Shown here piece after piece: positions 16,564 to 17,039 of a stretch of DNA of 17,039 nucleotides; the stretch's first letter is position 1; each line of letters begins with the position of its first letter. Source of the DNA: SKKL01 sp046543225 (GTDB lineage Bacteria > Actinomycetota > Acidimicrobiia > Acidimicrobiales > SKKL01). The stretch lies in the NCBI GenBank assembly GCA_046543225.1, contig JBKGZW010000049.1, forward strand, positions 1 through 17,039, in the 5' to 3' direction. The notes under the pieces were generated by a model that saw only the letters and a list, made by a program, of their open reading frames with translations, was not told the DNA's origin and ran no database searches. Made by a program: the position numbers and the translations under genes.

Positions 16564-16569
16564 AGACTA
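16564..16569 (-). promoter_or_regulatory. Candidate -10 box of the giant GT2 gene
   Basis: TAGTCT on the minus strand, 9 nt before GTG 16554, in a 96-bp divergent gap (16555-16650). There is no Shine-Dalgarno in between, so a leaderless or nearly leaderless mRNA is likely. No -35 consensus was recognised. Confidence 0.4.
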
Positions 16570-16637
16570 CCGCGCGCTGGTCCCCTCACTTCGTCATGCA
16601 TCCGTAACATGAGGCCTCCCGCGGGAGTCCCGAGCGA

Positions 16638-16643
16638 TACCGT
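16638..16643 (+). promoter_or_regulatory. Candidate -10 box of the 66-aa gene
   Basis: TACCGT (TANNNT class) is followed by 7 nt (GAAGGCG) and ATG 16651, the same leaderless geometry as at DUF3499. An alternative -10, TAACAT at 16605-16610, would serve a longer leader. Confidence 0.45.
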
Positions 16644-16650
16644 GAAGGCG

Positions 16651-16851
16651 ATGGCATCCCCCGAACCCCCCGCGAGCTGGGACCAGATCGCCGAGCAGGT
16701 CGCCGCCACCGCCCGCGACGCGGCGGCGATCGGGGTCGGCTTGGGGATCCTCGGTCTCAACCGCCTGCAGGCGCTGCGCCGCGACCTCACGGCCAAGCTC
16801 GACGAGGTGGTCAGGCCACCCGCCGCCGACACCGACTCGTCCGAGGAGTGA
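16651..16851 (+). CDS. Hypothetical 66-aa protein
   Basis: 66 aa, starting MASPEPPASWDQIAEQVAAT. I do not recognise the family. A proline-rich start is followed by a probably helical middle (11-52) that holds a short non-polar patch AAAIGVGLGILGL (24-36), then LNRLQALRRDLTAKLDEVV, and an acidic end. It may be a small amphipathic or membrane-associated helix protein. ATG 16651 is preferred by the leaderless promoter geometry; in-frame ATG 16609 would add 14 residues. Its stop overlaps the start of the following glycosyltransferase (GTGA), so the two are probably translated together. Coding is supported by this overlap and the strong GC third-position bias. Confidence 0.6.
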   Translation: MASPEPPASWDQIAEQVAATARDAAAIGVGLGILGLNRLQALRRDLTAKLDEVVRPPAADTDSSEE

Positions 16852-17039
16852 TCGCCCGCCCACGGGTGGCGATCGACGCCACCGCGCTGCTCGGTCCCCG
16901 CACCGGGGTCGGGGTGTTCACCTTCGAGTTGTTGTCCCACCTCCCCGGATGCGGGGTGGATCCCCTCGCCTACGCCACCTCGTGGCGGGGTCGGGGACGG
17001 CTGACCGGCGCCGTCCCTCCGGGGGTGCAGGTGAGCAGC
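16848..17039 (+). CDS. GT4-type glycosyltransferase, N-terminal fragment (runs off window)
   Basis: 64 codons are visible from GTG 16848 to the window end, starting VIARPRVAIDATALLGPRTG. The pattern RVAIDATALLGPRTGVGVFTFELL is the N-terminal strand and glycine loop of GT-B fold, family 4 glycosyltransferases (usually AIDA..L.....GIGRY...L), which use nucleotide sugars in polysaccharide assembly. The GTG overlaps the stop of the 66-aa gene by 4 nt; AGGAG lies immediately before it, too close to be a good Shine-Dalgarno for GTG 16848, so GTG 16866 is an alternative start. It fits the glycan theme of the locus. Donor and acceptor cannot be told. Confidence 0.75.
   Translation, partial: MIARPRVAIDATALLGPRTGVGVFTFELLSHLPGCGVDPLAYATSWRGRGRLTGAVPPGVQVSS

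Overview
The window is GC-rich, densely packed DNA from an actinobacterium. Two gene families that I know as essentially actinobacterial (DUF3499 and DUF5719) are present. The gene set ahcY, SIS isomerase, Trm112-like, manB and DUF3499 resembles, from memory, the sahH-manB neighbourhood of Mycobacterium and Streptomyces. Some details suggest a deep lineage such as Acidimicrobiia: no whiB, manA or zincin-like metallopeptidase gene sits in the cluster, and promoters look leaderless. That placement is inference only.

Layout. From 9051 down to 1, every gene is on the minus strand and may form one long transcription unit: DUF3499, a CPBP intramembrane protease, a zinc-ribbon peptide, a large GT-C-like membrane protein, an Alg5-like GT2, manB, a Trm112-like protein, a PGI/PMI-type SIS protein and, after a 132-nt leader, ahcY (cut by the window edge). 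On the plus strand, 9155-11266 encodes the membrane AAA+ protease FtsH, divergent from DUF3499 across a 103-bp regulatory gap. From 16554 down to 11245 (minus) lie a 1075-aa GT2/membrane glycosyltransferase, DUF5719 and a membrane-anchored thioredoxin-like protein whose 3' end overlaps that of ftsH by 22 bp. At the right edge a 66-aa protein and the start of a GT4 glycosyltransferase run on the plus strand.

How the genes fit together. The sugar part can be read as a pathway. A SIS isomerase acts on hexose-6-phosphate, ManB makes mannose-1-phosphate (or glucose-1-phosphate), the Alg5-like GT2 loads a nucleotide-activated hexose onto a polyprenyl phosphate, and the GT-C-like multispanning protein would use that lipid-linked sugar outside the membrane. 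The second cluster (giant GT2 plus DUF5719, start-stop overlapped with a strong Shine-Dalgarno) looks like another envelope glycan unit. Two membrane proteases (FtsH, CPBP) and a membrane thioredoxin-like protein sit between them, which fits an envelope-assembly and quality-control locus. No tRNA, rRNA, CRISPR array, insertion sequence or phage gene was seen.
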